Assembly: GCF_014269395.1 (NCBI RefSeq)
Contig: NZ_JACOGK010000034.1
Span: forward strand, 1-25,650
Reading direction: 5' to 3'
DNA from: Megasphaera hominis
GTDB lineage: Bacteria > Bacillota > Negativicutes > Veillonellales > Megasphaeraceae
DNA: 25,650 nucleotides
Part shown: one piece after another, positions 9,233 to 18,845 of the stretch
Numbering within the stretch: the first letter of the stretch is position 1
Layout of the letters: every line of letters begins with the position of its first letter
The notes under the pieces: model-generated
Databases searched by the model: none
Told to the model about the DNA's origin: nothing
Seen by the model: the letters and a program-made list of their open reading frames with translations, nothing else
Position numbers and translations under genes: made by a program

Positions 9233-10177
9233 TCAGCCGTTCTGTGGCCGGTACCGCTGAAGCCATTTTAAATCATAGGGTTCATAGGTCACATTCGCAT
9301 AGGCATCTACATCCATGACAGTGCCATCCCAGTCAGAATGGATAGCACCCGTTTGTTTAATCAGGATATCATATAAGATATTATACGTTACACCGGTTAC
9401 CGGATCCGTTTCCACGATCGTGCTGTACGGCAAGGTTTTGTGATAGGTCAATTCCATGCCCTTATAGTCAAAGTGGAAACCACAGCGCATACGGCAGCCA
9501 TCCAGCCCCGTATAGGTTGCGATTTTCTTCAAATCATGAAGAATCTTATCACCTTTTTCCTCATACAGGTTATCCGGCGTCGTCGCCGTATAGTCAAAGC
9601 GGAATTGTACAGACGCGCCGGGAATCTTATAGAACCGGTCAAGATATGGGACGAGTTCCCGCGCCGGATAGTCTTTATACAATACGCAATTAATACGGAA
9701 CGGTACAGCCAAGCGCCCTAATAAATCATCATTTGATTCCACTACATAGTGCTGCATATGGCGGGACACATTGATGCACGTAATCTTATCCTTGTTCCGT
9801 TCTGTAAATTTGACAATATCGTCTTCACTCTGAAATTCAAAGACAGGCAGTGTCGTATTGATATATACCTTGTGCGTCGCCGGAATTTCATCCAGCATGA
9901 CCTGTAAGGCTTCCAAATTAGCAAAAGGTTCTCCGCCGGTAAAGACGAAATCACAATACGGTGTAATCTCATTCATCCGTTTAATACTGGCACAAATCTT
10001 TTCTACTGAAAAACCTTCCGGATGGGCGTACTCTGCCTTATTGATACAAAAAGGGCAATGATTACGGCAATTATACGGTACAAAGATAGTAACGGTAGCT
10101 CCGCCTTCCCGCGTTTTGTATGGATGTTTTTCTGTGTTCATAGTGGTTGCAGCATTGCTCACCTGCGTTTGGATCAT
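9233..10177 (-). CDS. Radical SAM enzyme, substrate unknown
   Basis: The 314-residue protein has the radical SAM cluster motif C-x3-C-x2-C (C37, C41, C44 in NCRNHCPFC) and GGEP at 81-84, which contacts the SAM amino group. It should cleave S-adenosylmethionine to form the 5'-deoxyadenosyl radical. The C-terminal third has only CRMRCGF as a cysteine pair and no SPASM-type array, so it seems a single-domain enzyme with one cluster. I do not recognise a named subfamily. The neighbours (repair genes on one side, an IclR regulator on the other) give no substrate. I kept the ATG at 10177 because GAGGCG lies upstream; a second ATG at codon 13 is possible. It has its own promoter and terminator. Confidence 0.85.
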   Translation of the reverse strand: MIQTQVSNAATTMNTEKHPYKTREGGATVTIFVPYNCRNHCPFCINKAEYAHPEGFSVEKICASIKRMNEITPYCDFVFTGGEPFANLEALQVMLDEIPATHKVYINTTLPVFEFQSEDDIVKFTERNKDKITCINVSRHMQHYVVESNDDLLGRLAVPFRINCVLYKDYPARELVPYLDRFYKIPGASVQFRFDYTATTPDNLYEEKGDKILHDLKKIATYTGLDGCRMRCGFHFDYKGMELTYHKTLPYSTIVETDPVTGVTYNILYDILIKQTGAIHSDWDGTVMDVDAYANVTYEPYDLKWLQRYRPQNG

Positions 10178-10231
10178 ATAGTTATTCGCCTCATATTCTA
10201 GTTATTCTGATATATTGCATCCTATAATAGT

Positions 10232-10273
10232 GTTACCCCGAACAAAAAGATAGATACTTCTGTACGGGGCAAC
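10232..10273 (-). other. Hairpin in the radical SAM leader
   Basis: GTT-x-CCCCG and CGGGG-x-AAC (10232-10240 with 10265-10273) pair around a long A/T-rich loop in the roughly 120-base leader between the predicted start of transcription and the start codon. It matches no riboswitch that I recognise. Confidence 0.4.
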
Positions 10274-10305
10274 AGGATATACAAAAAGCATAAGCGTCCA
10301 TAACC

Positions 10306-10333
10306 ATTTTATCATAAAAGACTAGGTCGTCAA
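10306..10333 (-). promoter_or_regulatory. Promoter of the radical SAM gene
   Basis: The minus strand reads TTGACG (10328-10333), a 16-base spacer and TAAAAT (10306-10311). Transcription would start near 10299 and leave a leader of about 120 bases before the radical SAM gene. Confidence 0.6.
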
Positions 10334-10383
10334 GTGGACGGATCCGACTTATAGAAGTCAGCGCTTCTAAGCAGTATACAATT

Positions 10384-11139
10384 TTACATACTCGTCAATG
10401 CCTGGGAAATCTCTTGGGCCGTTTTCTGCACTTCCCGGATAAGGGAAGGCATCGTTTCTTCTGTAATACGGGAAATAGATCCGGATACGCTAATGGCTGC
10501 CACAATCTTTCCCTGGAAAAAAATAGGTGCTGCTATACACGTCATGCCATTTTCCACTTCTTCCCGTTCCACTGCATAGCCCTGACTGCGTATCTTCTTT
10601 AATTCTTCCAAGAGGTCGTCCCAGTCGGTAATCGTATATTCAGTCATACGCTTCAAATCACAGCCTATATACTTTTTTACATAGTCTTCCGAATAGGCCA
10701 TGAGACATTTGCCTGAAGCCGCACAATAACTGGGCCGCACGGCACCTACAGGCGGGGCTACATCAACGGAGTGACTCGATTTTATTTTTTCCAAAATGAC
10801 ATGCTGCGGATACGGGCCATCAATCCGTGTCAGTGCTGTCATGTGAACGCCTTCGTCACATTTTAAAGCCAATGCCTTGGCATACGGATAGGCAATCTTT
10901 TGAATCGATTGTTTTTCCTTAAATAACATGCCCAGAGAATAGAGTTCCAGACCCAGCCAGTACTTGCCGTTTTCTTCACTTTTACGGACAAAGTCATGCT
11001 GTTCCAGTGTGTCTAAGGTACGGCTGACCGTACTTTTATGGAGATTCAGCTTTTTACTGATTTCCGTTACGCTCAGAGGCGTTTCATATTGAATAAATAA
11101 ATGTAATATGCATAGTGCCCGGTCTATCGATTCTATCAT
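10384..11139 (-). CDS. IclR-family transcriptional regulator
   Basis: The 251-residue protein has an N-terminal winged helix-turn-helix (about residues 5-65; LSVTEISKKLNLHKSTVSRTLDTL is cut here to its core LNLHKSTVSRTL) and a C-terminal IclR effector domain, recognisable from the stretch PPVGAVRPSYCAASGKCLMA and from GMTCIAAPIF...AAISVSGS. IclR proteins bind small organic acids or similar ligands and usually control nearby catabolic genes. No such genes flank it here, so its targets are unknown. I chose the ATG at 11137-11139 because GGAGG lies six bases upstream; an ATG five codons earlier has no such site. It has its own strong promoter and could regulate itself or the hydrolase gene next door. 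Confidence 0.9.
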   Translation of the reverse strand: MIESIDRALCILHLFIQYETPLSVTEISKKLNLHKSTVSRTLDTLEQHDFVRKSEENGKYWLGLELYSLGMLFKEKQSIQKIAYPYAKALALKCDEGVHMTALTRIDGPYPQHVILEKIKSSHSVDVAPPVGAVRPSYCAASGKCLMAYSEDYVKKYIGCDLKRMTEYTITDWDDLLEELKKIRSQGYAVEREEVENGMTCIAAPIFFQGKIVAAISVSGSISRITEETMPSLIREVQKTAQEISQALTSM

Positions 11140-11214
11140 AGTATTCCTCCACATCTGTTGCGATGTTCGTAATAGTTATTGCACACAGCGATTATTCTAT
11201 TTATCTATTTATTC

Positions 11215-11242
11215 ATTATATAGAAAACCAAACGCCTGTCAA
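11215..11242 (-). promoter_or_regulatory. Strong promoter of the IclR regulator
   Basis: Perfect TTGACA (11237-11242) and perfect TATAAT (11215-11220) with a 16-base spacer point towards the IclR gene. They lie just after the stop of the hydrolase gene, so the regulator does not depend on read-through. Confidence 0.75.
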
Positions 11243-11266
11243 GAGACATGTCTAAGGGAAGCTGCT

Positions 11267-12307
11267 TCAATTACGCTGTAAATTTGCCTGCAGCAGATTA
11301 TCTGCCAGGCGGGTTAGCAAATCACTGCATTCCAGTTTTTGCAGCCAGCTGTGTGGCACAGCTTGAGCTCCATACATGGTCCCGGCCATATTCCCGCATA
11401 CGGCGCCACAGGAATCACTATCCCCATCCTGATTGCAAGCCATGATGACGGCATCCTTCAGCTTTTCTGTCTTTAAGAGGCAGTAGAGAGCCAATGCATA
11501 TGCCTCTTCAGCTACCCAGCCCTGACCGATCCGTTTCATAGCCCGCCATGGTTCCCGGTCAGTCACGGCTTCATCAACAGCCCGGACAACAGCACTTTTT
11601 ACATCTTCATAATACTTATGCTTTTGCAGAATCCGCAGTACTGCCGGTATCGTTTCGGCCAGAGGCTTGCCTTCGCTAAGGAGAGCAACGGATGCGCTAA
11701 GCATACCGGCCGAGAGGTATCCTGACGGGTTACCATGGGTCAGGCTGCCGGCCTGGCAGCCTACAAGAAAGGCCTTTTCCGGATCGCCTGCATAATATAA
11801 GCCTACCGGTGCAGCGCGCATGATAGAACCACAGCCTTTACTATTATTATTGGCATACTTACGTTCCGGGCAATCATTTTCTGCCAAAGCCTTGAGGCAG
11901 GTTTTGCCCTGAATGCGCCGGGCATAGAGATCCGGTTCTTCCATGACATTATAATTCCAGACCCTTTCATGGTCCTGCTGTTTCATCCATTCGGCCTGAT
12001 CGGGACTGACCAATTCTTTGGTCTGCGTATAATACCAGCGCATATATGAACGATATAAACCCTCCCGTGGTTCCAGGTCATCATGCGCAGCCCACAAGAG
12101 ACCGTCAGCTGTAAAAATAGACATCTGCGTATCATCAGAGATAATGCCTTTGCGATCATTCGACTCGAGCTTGAGAACAGTCCGCAGGCCATAGGAGCCA
12201 AACTTTTTATGTATCGTATATAAATCATCAAATTCGATAATATAGCCTAAGGCATCGCCTGTAGCCCCACCGAGCATGCAGCCCAGGAAGCGGTCACTCA
12301 TATCCAT
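11267..12307 (-). CDS. ADP-ribosylglycohydrolase (DraG/ARH family)
   Basis: This 346-residue protein belongs to the DraG/ARH family, which removes ADP-ribose from arginine or other acceptors using two magnesium or manganese ions. Metal-binding motifs are intact: GDALG (17-21), SDDTQM (57-62) and NQDGDSDSCGA (292-302). Also typical are GCGSIMRAAPVGL and SLTHGNP. Metal site residues suggest an active hydrolase; whether it acts on proteins, DNA or free ADP-ribosyl compounds cannot be told. The ATG at 12307 follows GGAGG by seven bases. No ADP-ribosyltransferase or nitrogen-fixation gene is seen in the window, so its partner enzyme is elsewhere or absent. It is separated from tuf by a terminator and has its own promoter. 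Confidence 0.9.
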   Translation of the reverse strand: MDMSDRFLGCMLGGATGDALGYIIEFDDLYTIHKKFGSYGLRTVLKLESNDRKGIISDDTQMSIFTADGLLWAAHDDLEPREGLYRSYMRWYYTQTKELVSPDQAEWMKQQDHERVWNYNVMEEPDLYARRIQGKTCLKALAENDCPERKYANNNSKGCGSIMRAAPVGLYYAGDPEKAFLVGCQAGSLTHGNPSGYLSAGMLSASVALLSEGKPLAETIPAVLRILQKHKYYEDVKSAVVRAVDEAVTDREPWRAMKRIGQGWVAEEAYALALYCLLKTEKLKDAVIMACNQDGDSDSCGAVCGNMAGTMYGAQAVPHSWLQKLECSDLLTRLADNLLQANLQRN

Positions 12308-12412
12308 TTTTACACCTCCATGTAATCCATTTCGTACGCTTTAGTTATAAATTAATTATAAAAAGCATTTACTTTTTGTATATATTATTATATTATATAA
12401 AGTTACACTCTT

Positions 12413-12442
12413 ATTATAACAAAAATATTAGTAAATTTGCAA
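12413..12442 (-). promoter_or_regulatory. Promoter of the ADP-ribosylglycohydrolase
   Basis: TTGCAA (12437-12442), an 18-base spacer and TATAAT (12413-12418), preceded by the TG of an extended -10, point towards the hydrolase. This leaves a very AT-rich leader of about 100 bases. No further gene is seen between 12308 and 12480. Confidence 0.6.
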
Positions 12443-12480
12443 TAACCCGGCAGGTCATTTCCTTTGGTCTGCATGATTGT

Positions 12481-12524
12481 AAAACAAAAAATCCCCTTTG
12501 CAGTTATCAGACTGCAAAGGGGAT
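12481..12524 (-). terminator. Intrinsic terminator of tuf
   Basis: A perfect 14-bp stem (12491-12504 with 12511-12524) with loop TATCAG is followed on the minus strand by TTTTTGTTTT. It starts 22 bases past the tuf stop. Confidence 0.92.
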
Positions 12525-12545
12525 GACGTGTATTACATAAGGATT

Positions 12546-13733
12546 TTAGCCTTCGATTTCGGATACAACGCCGGCGCCAACTGTACGGCCGCCTTCGCGG
12601 ATAGCGAAACGGAGACCTGCTTCGATAGCGATCGGTGTGATCAGTTCAACGTCCATTTTGACGTTATCGCCAGGCATGCACATTTCTGTGCCTTCCGGCA
12701 GCTGGATTACACCAGTTACGTCGGTTGTACGGAAGTAGAACTGCGGACGATAGCCGTTGAAGAACGGTGTATGACGGCCGCCTTCATCTTTTGTCAGGAC
12801 ATATACCTGAGCTTTGAATTTCGTGTGCGGATGAATCGTGCCCGGTTTTGCAAGTACCTGGCCACGTTCGATTTCTTTACGGTCAACACCACGGAGCAGC
12901 GCACCGATGTTGTCGCCAGCTTCAGCGAGGTCAAGCAGTTTACGGAACATTTCTACGCCCGTTACGACGGTGTTCTTCGGTTCGTCAGCCAAGCCAACGA
13001 TTTCTACTGCGTCGCCTACTTTAACCGTACCACGTTCAACACGGCCTGTAGCAACAGTACCACGGCCTGTGATCGTGAATACGTCTTCGACTGGCATCAG
13101 GAACGGTTTGTCCGTCGGACGATCCGGTGTCGGGATGTAGTTATCAACAGCATCCATGAGGTCGAGGATGGACTGTTTAGCTTTTTCGTCGCCTTCGAGG
13201 GCTTTCAGGGCAGAACCTACGATGATAGGTACTTCGTCGCCCGGATAATCATAGGAGCTCAGGAGGTCACGAACTTCCATTTCTACGAGTTCGATCAGTT
13301 CCGGATCGTCAACCTGGTCAGCCTTGTTCAGGTATACAACGATAGCCGGTACACCTACCTGGCGGGCAAGCAGGATGTGTTCACGTGTCTGCGGCATCGG
13401 GCCGTCAGCAGCGGATACTACGAGGATAGCACCGTCCATCTGAGCAGCGCCGGTGATCATGTTCTTTACATAGTCAGCATGCCCCGGGCAGTCAACGTGT
13501 GCATAGTGGCGTTTGTCTGTTTCATATTCAACGTGTGCCGTGTTGATCGTAATACCACGTTCACGTTCTTCCGGTGCTTTATCGATATCAGCATAGTCTT
13601 CGAATTTAGCATAGCCTTTTTCGGAGAGTACTTTCGTGATTGCAGCCGTCAGAGTCGTTTTGCCATGGTCAACGTGACCGATGGTGCCAATGTTAACATG
13701 CGGTTTAGTTCTTTCGTAATGTTCTTTTGCCAT
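12546..13733 (-). CDS. tuf: Elongation factor Tu
   Basis: The 395-residue protein is full-length EF-Tu, the GTPase that delivers aminoacyl-tRNA to the ribosome. G1 reads GHVDHGKT (from residue 19), G3 DCPGHADYV and G4 NKAD; domains 2 and 3 are complete and the end reads [11 protein letters not shown]. The start follows AAGGAGG by 11 bases. The gene lies downstream of a five-tRNA cluster on the same strand, with a hairpin terminator between them at 13851-13876 and a possible promoter (TTGCAG, 17 bases, TAGTAT, or the overlapping TATACT) just upstream, so it may be both read through from the tRNA promoter and transcribed on its own. Codon use appears strongly biased, as expected for a highly expressed gene. 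Confidence 0.98.
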   Translation of the reverse strand: MAKEHYERTKPHVNIGTIGHVDHGKTTLTAAITKVLSEKGYAKFEDYADIDKAPEERERGITINTAHVEYETDKRHYAHVDCPGHADYVKNMITGAAQMDGAILVVSAADGPMPQTREHILLARQVGVPAIVVYLNKADQVDDPELIELVEMEVRDLLSSYDYPGDEVPIIVGSALKALEGDEKAKQSILDLMDAVDNYIPTPDRPTDKPFLMPVEDVFTITGRGTVATGRVERGTVKVGDAVEIVGLADEPKNTVVTGVEMFRKLLDLAEAGDNIGALLRGVDRKEIERGQVLAKPGTIHPHTKFKAQVYVLTKDEGGRHTPFFNGYRPQFYFRTTDVTGVIQLPEGTEMCMPGDNVKMDVELITPIAIEAGLRFAIREGGRTVGAGVVSEIEG

Positions 13734-13850
13734 AATACAGTTTTCCTCCTTTTTAGGAAAAAATAAGCTAACCCATAGTAAGTATACTACATTTTCTCAC
13801 AAAATCCTGCAAAAACCTATAATTTTCAAGGAATTTACAACTGGATATGC

Positions 13851-13876
13851 AAATAACCCCGAAATCGGGGTTATTT
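13851..13876 (-). terminator. Hairpin between tRNA cluster and tuf
   Basis: A perfect 11-bp stem (13851-13861 with 13866-13876) closes on a four-base loop and ends in TTATTT on the minus strand. It lies six bases beyond the last tRNA. It is a likely terminator or 3'-processing signal that may lower read-through into tuf. Confidence 0.7.
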
Positions 13877-13881
13877 TGGTG

Positions 13882-13958
13882 TGGTGGCGGCTCGGAGATT
13901 CGAACTCTGGACACTGCGGGTATGAACCGCATGCTCTAGCCAACTGAGCTAAGCCGCC
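13882..13958 (-). tRNA. tRNA-Met (CAT), elongator type
   Basis: 77 bases including an encoded CCA. The acceptor GGCGGCT pairs with AGCCGCC, and the anticodon stem TGCGG/CCGCA encloses TTCATAC (anticodon CAT). The paired first base and overall sequence resemble the Bacillus elongator methionine tRNA rather than the initiator or the lysidine-modified isoleucine tRNA, though the latter cannot be fully excluded. Confidence 0.9.
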
Positions 13959-13961
13959 ATG

Positions 13962-14037
13962 TGGAGCTATTGACCGGGATTGAACCGGTGACCTTATCCT
14001 TACCAAGGATACGCTCTACCGACTGAGCTACAACAGC
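13962..14037 (-). tRNA. tRNA-Thr (GGT)
   Basis: 76 bases with encoded CCA. The acceptor GCTGTTG pairs with CAATAGC (one G-U). The anticodon stem TATCC/GGATA encloses TTGGTAA, anticodon GGT. It lies three bases upstream of the tRNA-Met in the transcript. Confidence 0.95.
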
Positions 14038-14082
14038 ATAAACTATTAAAGCTATGACCGTTCAACGCTTCTATAAAAAATT

Positions 14083-14158
<76 letters not shown>

Positions 14159-14165
14159 ACATTAA

Positions 14166-14251
14166 TGGTGGTGGGAGATGGATTCGAACCATCGAAGGCG
14201 AACGCCGGCAGATTTACAGTCTGCTCCCTTTAGCCACTCGGGAATCCCACC
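14166..14251 (-). tRNA. tRNA-Tyr (GTA)
   Basis: 86 bases with encoded CCA and a long variable arm, as expected for tyrosine tRNA in bacteria. The acceptor GGTGGGA pairs with TCCCACC, and the anticodon stem GCAGA/TCTGC encloses CTGTAAA. Confidence 0.95.
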
Positions 14252-14255
14252 ATGT

Positions 14256-14331
<76 letters not shown>

Positions 14332-14352
14332 TCGTTCAACAGAACGTAGTTT

Positions 14353-14381
14353 ATTATACATCATAACTTACTTTCTGTCAA
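14353..14381 (-). promoter_or_regulatory. Perfect consensus promoter of the tRNA (and tuf) cluster
   Basis: TTGACA (14376-14381), a 17-base spacer and TATAAT (14353-14358) are an exact match to the housekeeping sigma consensus. Transcription would start near 14346, just before the first tRNA. Confidence 0.92.
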
Positions 14382-14488
14382 TATCTTCTCAAAACTTTTT
14401 TCAACTCATCTCTTAAGGATTAGTTATTTCAGTTCTGACGACTTGGTAAGTATAGCATGGCTTATCCGAAAATGCAAGACCTTTTTTT

Positions 14489-14536
14489 AAAAAAATTGAG
14501 GAGCCTGAAATACACTAGTTGTACTCCAGACTCCTC
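14489..14536 (-). terminator. Terminator of the pyrBC-carAB operon
   Basis: A 10-bp stem (14498-14507 with 14527-14536) is fully paired on the minus strand if one G-U is allowed and is followed by AATTTTTTT. It lies 47 bases past the carB stop. Between it and the tRNA promoter (14382-14488) nothing else is seen. Confidence 0.85.
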
Positions 14537-14582
14537 GGCTGCTGCTCTGTAACACCGGCAGCATTACTGATGTTATATAAGG

Positions 14583-17500
14583 TTAGTCCTGATCGTAATC
14601 CTGCAGGGCTGCTACGTGATGATACCCCTGGCCTTTGCCCTTATTGGCAAAGACGCGCAATACTTCCCGTGCTGTATCGAGAGAGGTCAGGCAGGGTACG
14701 GCCAATTCTACGGCCATACGGCGCAGATTAAAGCCGTCCCGTTCCGGATGCTTACCGAAGGTCAGCGTGTTGACGACGAGGTCGATTTTACCGTTACGGA
14801 TGAGCGTAGCAATATTTTGGCCGCCTTCATGGATCTTCTTGACGACATCCACAGGGAAGCCCTGTTCGGCAAAATATTTGCCTGTACCTGCTGTGGCGAT
14901 GACATGATAGCCCAATTCCTGGAAGCCCCGTGCCAATTGCAGTGCTTCTTCCTTATCACGGTCTGCCACCGTAACAAGGATCGTACCACCGGCAGGAATC
15001 TTCATCTTAGCGCCATTAACGGCTTTATAGAGTGCTTCCGAATAGGTCTTGCCAATCCCCATGACTTCACCGGTCGACTTCATTTCCGGTCCCAGGGCAA
15101 TTTCGGCTAAGCCGATCTTGCTAAAGGAGAATACCGGTGCTTTAGCAGCTACATGCGGTTTCGGCGGCATGAGACCATTCGGATAGCCCATACCGGCCAG
15201 GGTTTCGCCTAAGGCAATACGTGTAGCCAGTTCGACCATCGGTACGTGCGTTACCTTGCTCAGGAACGGTACGGTACGGCTCGAACGGGGGTTTACTTCA
15301 ATGATGTACAGTTTACCGCGTGAAACGACGAACTGGATATTGACGGCGCCTTTGACCTGCAGTTCCAGTGTGATGCGCGTCGTGTAATCGACAATCTGGT
15401 CGATCAGTGCATCGTCCAGGTGCTGCGGCGGATAGACGGCAATGGAGTCACCTGAGTGTACGCCAGCCCGTTCTACCTGTTCCATAATCCCGGGAATGAA
15501 TACGTCTTTGCCATCAGAAATAGCATCGACTTCTACCTCACGGCCTACCATGTATTCATCGATCAGGATCGGATGATCCGGCGAAGCAATAACGGCTTCA
15601 CGCAGGTACCGTTCCAATTCTTTTTCCGTATAGACGATTTCCATGGCCCGGCCGCCGAGAACATACGAAGGACGAACGATGAGCGGGAATTCCAATTCCT
15701 TAGAAACAGACATGGCTTCTTTATCGCTCGTGGCGATACGGCCATCGGGACGGGGAATATTCAATTTAGACAGGAGTTCATCAAAGCGTTCCCGGTCTTC
15801 TGCCCGGTCCATGCCGTCGACAGATGTGCCCAGGACCGTAACGCCCCGTTTCGCTAAGGGAGCCGCCAAATTGATGGCAGTCTGGCCGCCAAACTGGCAG
15901 ATAACGCCAACGGGCTTTTCTTTCTCTACAACGGCCATGACATCTTCTACTGTCAGCGGTTCAAAATAGAGGCTGTCCGACGTATCAAAGTCCGTGCTGA
16001 CCGTTTCCGGGTTATTATTGACGATGATGCTGTTCATGCCGGCATGACGCAGGGCCCAGGCCGAGTGAACGGAGCAATAGTCAAATTCGATGCCCTGGCC
16101 GATACGGATTGGGCCTGAGCCGAGAACGATGACACTCTTGCTGCCCAAGGGTTTCACTTCGTCTTCCGTAGCATAGCACGAGTAATAATACGGTGTAGCC
16201 GCTTCAAATTCAGCAGCACAGGTATCAACCATCTTGAAGGTCGGGCGGATATTCAGGCGTTCCCGGAACTGACGAACCTGTTCTTCCGTCTTATTCGTAA
16301 AACCGGCAATGACCGCATCAGGCATGCTGTAGCGTTTAGCCAATTGAACGTTTTCTGCTGTCAGGTTGTTACGGCGCAGGTTTTCTTCCAGGTCGACGAT
16401 GTTCTTGATCTTCTTCAAAAACCACATGTCGTAGCCTGTAATGTAATGAATTTTTTCAGCACTAATGCCGAGGCGCAGGGCCTGGGTAACGACGAAAATC
16501 CGTTCATCATCCTGTTTCTGCAGGAGCTCTGCAATTTCAATGAGGGATTTCGATTCGAGCTTCTTCAGGCTCAGGTAGTTGACGCCAATTTCCAGAGACC
16601 GGACGGCCTTTAGCAGGGCCCCTTCAAAGCAGCGGTCCAACGACATGACTTCACCAGTCGCCTTCATCTGTGTACCTAAGGTACGGTCAGCCAGGGCAAA
16701 TTTTTCAAAAGGCCAGCGCGGGAACTTCACGACGCAGTAATCGAGCGTCGGTTCAAAGCAGGCCGTTGTTTTGCCTGTAACGGCATTGGTAATCTGGTCC
16801 AGCGTCAGGCCTGTGGCTACTTTGGCAGCTACCTTTGCGATAGGATAGCCTGTCGCCTTAGAAGCCAGGGCGGACGAACGGCTGACACGGGGATTGACTT
16901 CGATGACGTAGTACTGGTTGCTGTTCGGATCGAGAGCATACTGGACGTTGCAGCCGCCTTCAATCTTTAAGCGGCGGATAATCGCCAACGATGCCGTACG
17001 CAGCATTTGGTATTGCAAATCGTTCAGAGTCTGGCTCGGCGCTACGACAATGGAGTCGCCCGTATGAATACCTACAGGGTCGATATTTTCCATGTTGCAG
17101 ACGATAATGCAGTTATCAGCCTTATCGCGCATTACTTCATATTCGATTTCTTTCCAGCCGGCAACGGACCGTTCGACGAGGATCTGATTGATCGGGCTGA
17201 GTTTAATACCGCGCGTAGCAATCATAAACAGTTCGTCATCGTCGTGAGCAATACCACCGCCGGTACCGCCTAAGGTATAAGCCGGACGGACGATGATCGG
17301 ATAGCCGATTTTGTCAGCAAAATCCATGGCGGACTGGACGTCTTCAAAGATATCGCTTTCGGGAACAGGCTGATTAATATCATTCATAGCCTTTTTAAAG
17401 AGTTCCCTGTCTTCTGCTTCCTGAATGGCCGACAGATGTGTCCCCAATAACTGGACGTTGTATTTTTCCAAAACACCGGCTTTTGCCAGCTCTACAGCCA

Positions 17501-17786
17501 TATTCAGGCCGACCTGGCCACCCAGTGTGGCTAAGAGGCCATCGGGCCGTTCTTTTTCAATAACCTCTGTTACGTAATCCAGGGAAATAGGTTCAACGTA
17601 GACACGGTCAGCAATATCTTCATCGGTCATGATCGTAGCCGGATTGCTGTTGATCAGGACAACTTCCAGGCCTTCTTCCTTCAAAGCCCGGCAAGCCTGT
17701 GTGCCTGCGTAGTCAAATTCAGCAGCCTGGCCGATGATGATCGGGCCGGAACCAATAACAAGTACTTTTTTTATTCCTTCAGTCAT
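14583..17786 (-). CDS. carB: Carbamoyl-phosphate synthase, large subunit
   Basis: The 1067-residue protein makes carbamoyl phosphate from bicarbonate, two ATP and ammonia supplied by CarA. It begins with [22 protein letters not shown] and has the internal duplication typical of CarB: the second half restarts with [20 protein letters not shown]. Both ATP-grasp domains (with [14 protein letters not shown] and [14 protein letters not shown]) and the C-terminal regulatory domain ([15 protein letters not shown] onward) are present, so it is full length. The ATG directly abuts the carA stop (TAAATG), with its ribosome binding site inside the last codons of carA. It is the last gene of the pyrB-pyrC-carA-carB operon, which suggests its carbamoyl phosphate is meant mainly for pyrimidines. 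Confidence 0.97.
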   Translation of the reverse strand: MTEGIKKVLVIGSGPIIIGQAAEFDYAGTQACRALKEEGLEVVLINSNPATIMTDEDIADRVYVEPISLDYVTEVIEKERPDGLLATLGGQVGLNMAVELAKAGVLEKYNVQLLGTHLSAIQEAEDRELFKKAMNDINQPVPESDIFEDVQSAMDFADKIGYPIIVRPAYTLGGTGGGIAHDDDELFMIATRGIKLSPINQILVERSVAGWKEIEYEVMRDKADNCIIVCNMENIDPVGIHTGDSIVVAPSQTLNDLQYQMLRTASLAIIRRLKIEGGCNVQYALDPNSNQYYVIEVNPRVSRSSALASKATGYPIAKVAAKVATGLTLDQITNAVTGKTTACFEPTLDYCVVKFPRWPFEKFALADRTLGTQMKATGEVMSLDRCFEGALLKAVRSLEIGVNYLSLKKLESKSLIEIAELLQKQDDERIFVVTQALRLGISAEKIHYITGYDMWFLKKIKNIVDLEENLRRNNLTAENVQLAKRYSMPDAVIAGFTNKTEEQVRQFRERLNIRPTFKMVDTCAAEFEAATPYYYSCYATEDEVKPLGSKSVIVLGSGPIRIGQGIEFDYCSVHSAWALRHAGMNSIIVNNNPETVSTDFDTSDSLYFEPLTVEDVMAVVEKEKPVGVICQFGGQTAINLAAPLAKRGVTVLGTSVDGMDRAEDRERFDELLSKLNIPRPDGRIATSDKEAMSVSKELEFPLIVRPSYVLGGRAMEIVYTEKELERYLREAVIASPDHPILIDEYMVGREVEVDAISDGKDVFIPGIMEQVERAGVHSGDSIAVYPPQHLDDALIDQIVDYTTRITLELQVKGAVNIQFVVSRGKLYIIEVNPRSSRTVPFLSKVTHVPMVELATRIALGETLAGMGYPNGLMPPKPHVAAKAPVFSFSKIGLAEIALGPEMKSTGEVMGIGKTYSEALYKAVNGAKMKIPAGGTILVTVADRDKEEALQLARGFQELGYHVIATAGTGKYFAEQGFPVDVVKKIHEGGQNIATLIRNGKIDLVVNTLTFGKHPERDGFNLRRMAVELAVPCLTSLDTAREVLRVFANKGKGQGYHHVAALQDYDQD

Positions 17787-18845
17787 TTATTTCCCCTCCA
17801 TCATGCTGACAAATTGTTCAAAGAGATACAGATTGTCTGTTGGTCCCGGCGATGCTTCCGGATGGTATTGGACACAAAAGAAATTGTATTTCGGATAGGC
17901 AAAGCCTTCAAGTGTATTGTCGTGCAGGTTGACATGCGTCACAATGGCATCAGAGGGCAGCGTCGCTTCGTCAATGACGTAGCCGTGGTTCTGCGATGTA
18001 ATGTAGACCCGGCCGGTCTTGACATCTTTGACCGGATGGTTGGCACCGCGATGACCAAAGGCCAGTTTGCGGCTCTTGGCGCCTACGGAAAGGCCCAGGA
18101 GCTGATGGCCCAGGCAGATCCCAAAAATAGGCTTTTTACCAATGAGTTTTTTTACTTCGGCAATCACTTCCGGCAGGTCCTGCGGGTCGCCAGGACCGTT
18201 AGACAAGAAAATGCCGTCCGGATTGACAGCCAGGACCTCTTCTGCCTTTGTATAGGCCGGGAATACAGTCAGGCGGCAGTCATTCTTTACGAGGCTCTTG
18301 AGGATATTAGCTTTGGCACCAAAATCCATAACGGCTACGTGGAAACGGCCATCGCCCATTTTCCGGACAGATTTCGGCGTTACCTGCTTAACCAAAAGCG
18401 TTTCCAGCGGCGTAGCCAGCAGGGACTGCACATCGGCGTCTGCCATGTGTTCCGGCACGATGACGCCTTTCATAACCCCATGGCTGCGGATAGCCCGTGT
18501 AATAGCACGCGTATCGACACCATAGAGGCAGGGAATACGGTGCGTCATAATAAAGGAGGCCAGTGTGCCTTCATTCTGCCAGTTGCTGGGACGGTCACAA
18601 AGCTCGCTCAAAATAAAACCAGCCGCATAGGGACGGTCTGCCTGCTGAATGTCTTTCAGCGTGCCATAGTTACCAATAAGAGGATAGGTCATGGTTATGA
18701 TCTGTCCGGCATAGGACGGATCCGTAAAGGTTTCCTCATAGCCTGTCATACCTGTATTAAAAACGACTTCGCCGACTGCCGGTTCATCCATCAGCAACTG
18801 GCCGTAAAATTTCTGTCCATTCTCTAAAACGAGACATCCTCTCAT
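17787..18845 (-). CDS. carA: Carbamoyl-phosphate synthase, small (glutaminase) subunit
   Basis: The 352-residue class I glutamine amidotransferase releases ammonia for CarB. The catalytic triad is intact: C244 in FGICLGHQLLG and H328/E330 in QYHPEASPGP. The N-terminal CarA domain carries GEVVFNTGMTGYEE and the DTRAITRAIR segment. The gene overlaps the end of pyrC by four bases (ATGA) and is followed without a gap by carB, so all three are probably translated in a coupled way. Length is slightly below that of the enterobacterial protein but usual for Bacillota. Confidence 0.97.
   Translation of the reverse strand: MRGCLVLENGQKFYGQLLMDEPAVGEVVFNTGMTGYEETFTDPSYAGQIITMTYPLIGNYGTLKDIQQADRPYAAGFILSELCDRPSNWQNEGTLASFIMTHRIPCLYGVDTRAITRAIRSHGVMKGVIVPEHMADADVQSLLATPLETLLVKQVTPKSVRKMGDGRFHVAVMDFGAKANILKSLVKNDCRLTVFPAYTKAEEVLAVNPDGIFLSNGPGDPQDLPEVIAEVKKLIGKKPIFGICLGHQLLGLSVGAKSRKLAFGHRGANHPVKDVKTGRVYITSQNHGYVIDEATLPSDAIVTHVNLHDNTLEGFAYPKYNFFCVQYHPEASPGPTDNLYLFEQFVSMMEGK

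Noticed and set aside
10232..10273. Riboswitch in the radical SAM leader
   Set aside because: There is a stem but no motif of a known riboswitch class and no terminator or sequestered ribosome binding site, so only a hairpin is reported.
12498..13766. Long plus-strand open frame of 422 codons opposite tuf
   Set aside because: It is the antisense shadow of EF-Tu, open because of the strong codon bias of tuf; the product resembles nothing and there is no ribosome binding site.
13882..13958. tRNA-Ile with lysidine-modified CAT anticodon
   Set aside because: The acceptor and D-arm match the elongator methionine type better; a check of identity elements against reference sequences would settle it.
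17814..18827. Plus-strand open frame of 337 codons opposite carA
   Set aside because: It lies wholly antisense to an intact carA and shows no known motif.
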